From the NCBI GenBank assembly GCA_002862165.1, contig PKCL01000263.1:1-5495 (forward strand): a stretch of DNA of 5,495 bases. Direction: 5' to 3'. Below are positions 5,114-5,495 of the stretch, in pieces (the stretch's first letter is position 1; every line of letters begins with the position of its first letter). This stretch comes from Planctomycetaceae bacterium (GTDB taxonomy: Bacteria > Planctomycetota > Planctomycetia > Pirellulales > UBA1268). The notes beneath the pieces were generated by a model. That model was not told the origin of the DNA, did no database searches, and was given only the letters and a program-made list of their open reading frames with translations. The position numbers and the translations under genes were made by a program.

Positions 5114-5495
5114 TTAGAAACTTTTATTCATATGCGGATTCAAATCTGCTATTGCCTGGGCTGCAGCTACCTGGCCGGAATTGATGACTTGGGGAATTCC
5201 TACACCCTCGTAGGCACCACCAGCTAGACCAAGTGATGGCAGAGTCGCTTCGAGTCGTCGGATGTTTTTAATTCTTTCAACATGTCCAAGGTTGTACTGT
5301 GGCATGGACGTGTGCCATCGATCCACTTGTACCATTATGGGTCTACCACGTAGACCTAGTGTTGTCTGTAAATCCACCAAAACCTCTTCAAGAACTTCGT
5401 CATCGGTTAGATCCGCAACGCCTGCATCGAGAGCGCCTCCAATAAATGCACGAATCAGGACAGAGCCATCTGGTGCTCTACCTGCAAACTTACTG
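5114..5495 (-). CDS. hemY: HemY-type protoporphyrinogen / coproporphyrinogen III oxidase, C-terminal part (5' end outside window)
   Basis: Read on the - strand, the frame is open from the window edge (first full codon at 5494) to the TAA at 5116-5114, giving 126 visible residues. An internal TTG at 5380 is not a start, because the frame reads through it with family sequence upstream (SKFAGRAPDGSVLIRAFIGGA). Other family blocks are DRWHTSMPQYNLGH (MPQYNLGH encoded at 5305-5282), LPSLGLAGGAYEGVGIP and NSGQVAAAQAI, the C-terminal FAD-binding end. HemY-type enzymes are FAD-dependent and oxidise protoporphyrinogen IX or coproporphyrinogen III in late haem synthesis, and databases often label them hemG. 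Relatives usually read GVGIPDCI where this protein has GIPQVI, so an acidic residue is replaced by Gln. Which substrate is used cannot be decided from this fragment. The protein ends NPHMNKSF. Confidence 0.93.
   Translation of the reverse strand, partial: SKFAGRAPDGSVLIRAFIGGALDAGVADLTDDEVLEEVLVDLQTTLGLRGRPIMVQVDRWHTSMPQYNLGHVERIKNIRRLEATLPSLGLAGGAYEGVGIPQVINSGQVAAAQAIADLNPHMNKSF

Overview
The window reads as an ordinary chromosomal segment of a member of the PVC superphylum, most likely a planctomycete. The best lineage marker is the small basic protein at 4898-5107, which looks like the conserved PVC 'signature' protein. The Hanks-type kinase and the tiny Lys-rich coiled-coil protein fit the same assignment. 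Base composition is moderate, with AT-rich intergenic stretches. I see no mobile element, CRISPR array, rRNA or tRNA.

Layout from left to right: (1) the 3' part of a parvulin-type (PpiC/SurA-like) peptidyl-prolyl isomerase or chaperone, + strand, 5' end outside the window. (2) A 162-bp gap with a weak promoter and a small GC hairpin, leading into a complete type II citrate synthase gene (gltA, 940-2280, +). (3) tadA, the tRNA wobble adenosine deaminase, on the - strand and convergent with gltA. (4) A 218-bp AT-rich divergent intergenic region. (5) Three + strand genes in a row: a four-helix membrane protein with a CopD-like pattern, a 55-residue coiled-coil protein preceded by a perfect 13-bp tandem duplication, and a compact soluble Ser/Thr kinase with an atypical catalytic loop (HRDICPRN). 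(6) The PVC small basic protein with its own promoter-like sequence. (7) The 3' end of a HemY-type protoporphyrinogen/coproporphyrinogen oxidase gene on the - strand, only 6 bp from the preceding stop.

The genes with firm identities are housekeeping: entry into the TCA cycle, tRNA inosine editing, heme synthesis, envelope protein folding. They do not form one pathway. The only candidate functional unit is the co-directional trio at 3029-4785 (membrane protein, coiled-coil protein, kinase), and its grouping is inferred from direction and short spacing alone. The main points for a second look are the kinase catalytic loop, the parvulin domain that lacks its usual first histidine, the duplicated translation-initiation region before the coiled-coil gene, and a TAAACTA element shared by two promoter-like sequences. 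No convincing undescribed system is visible.
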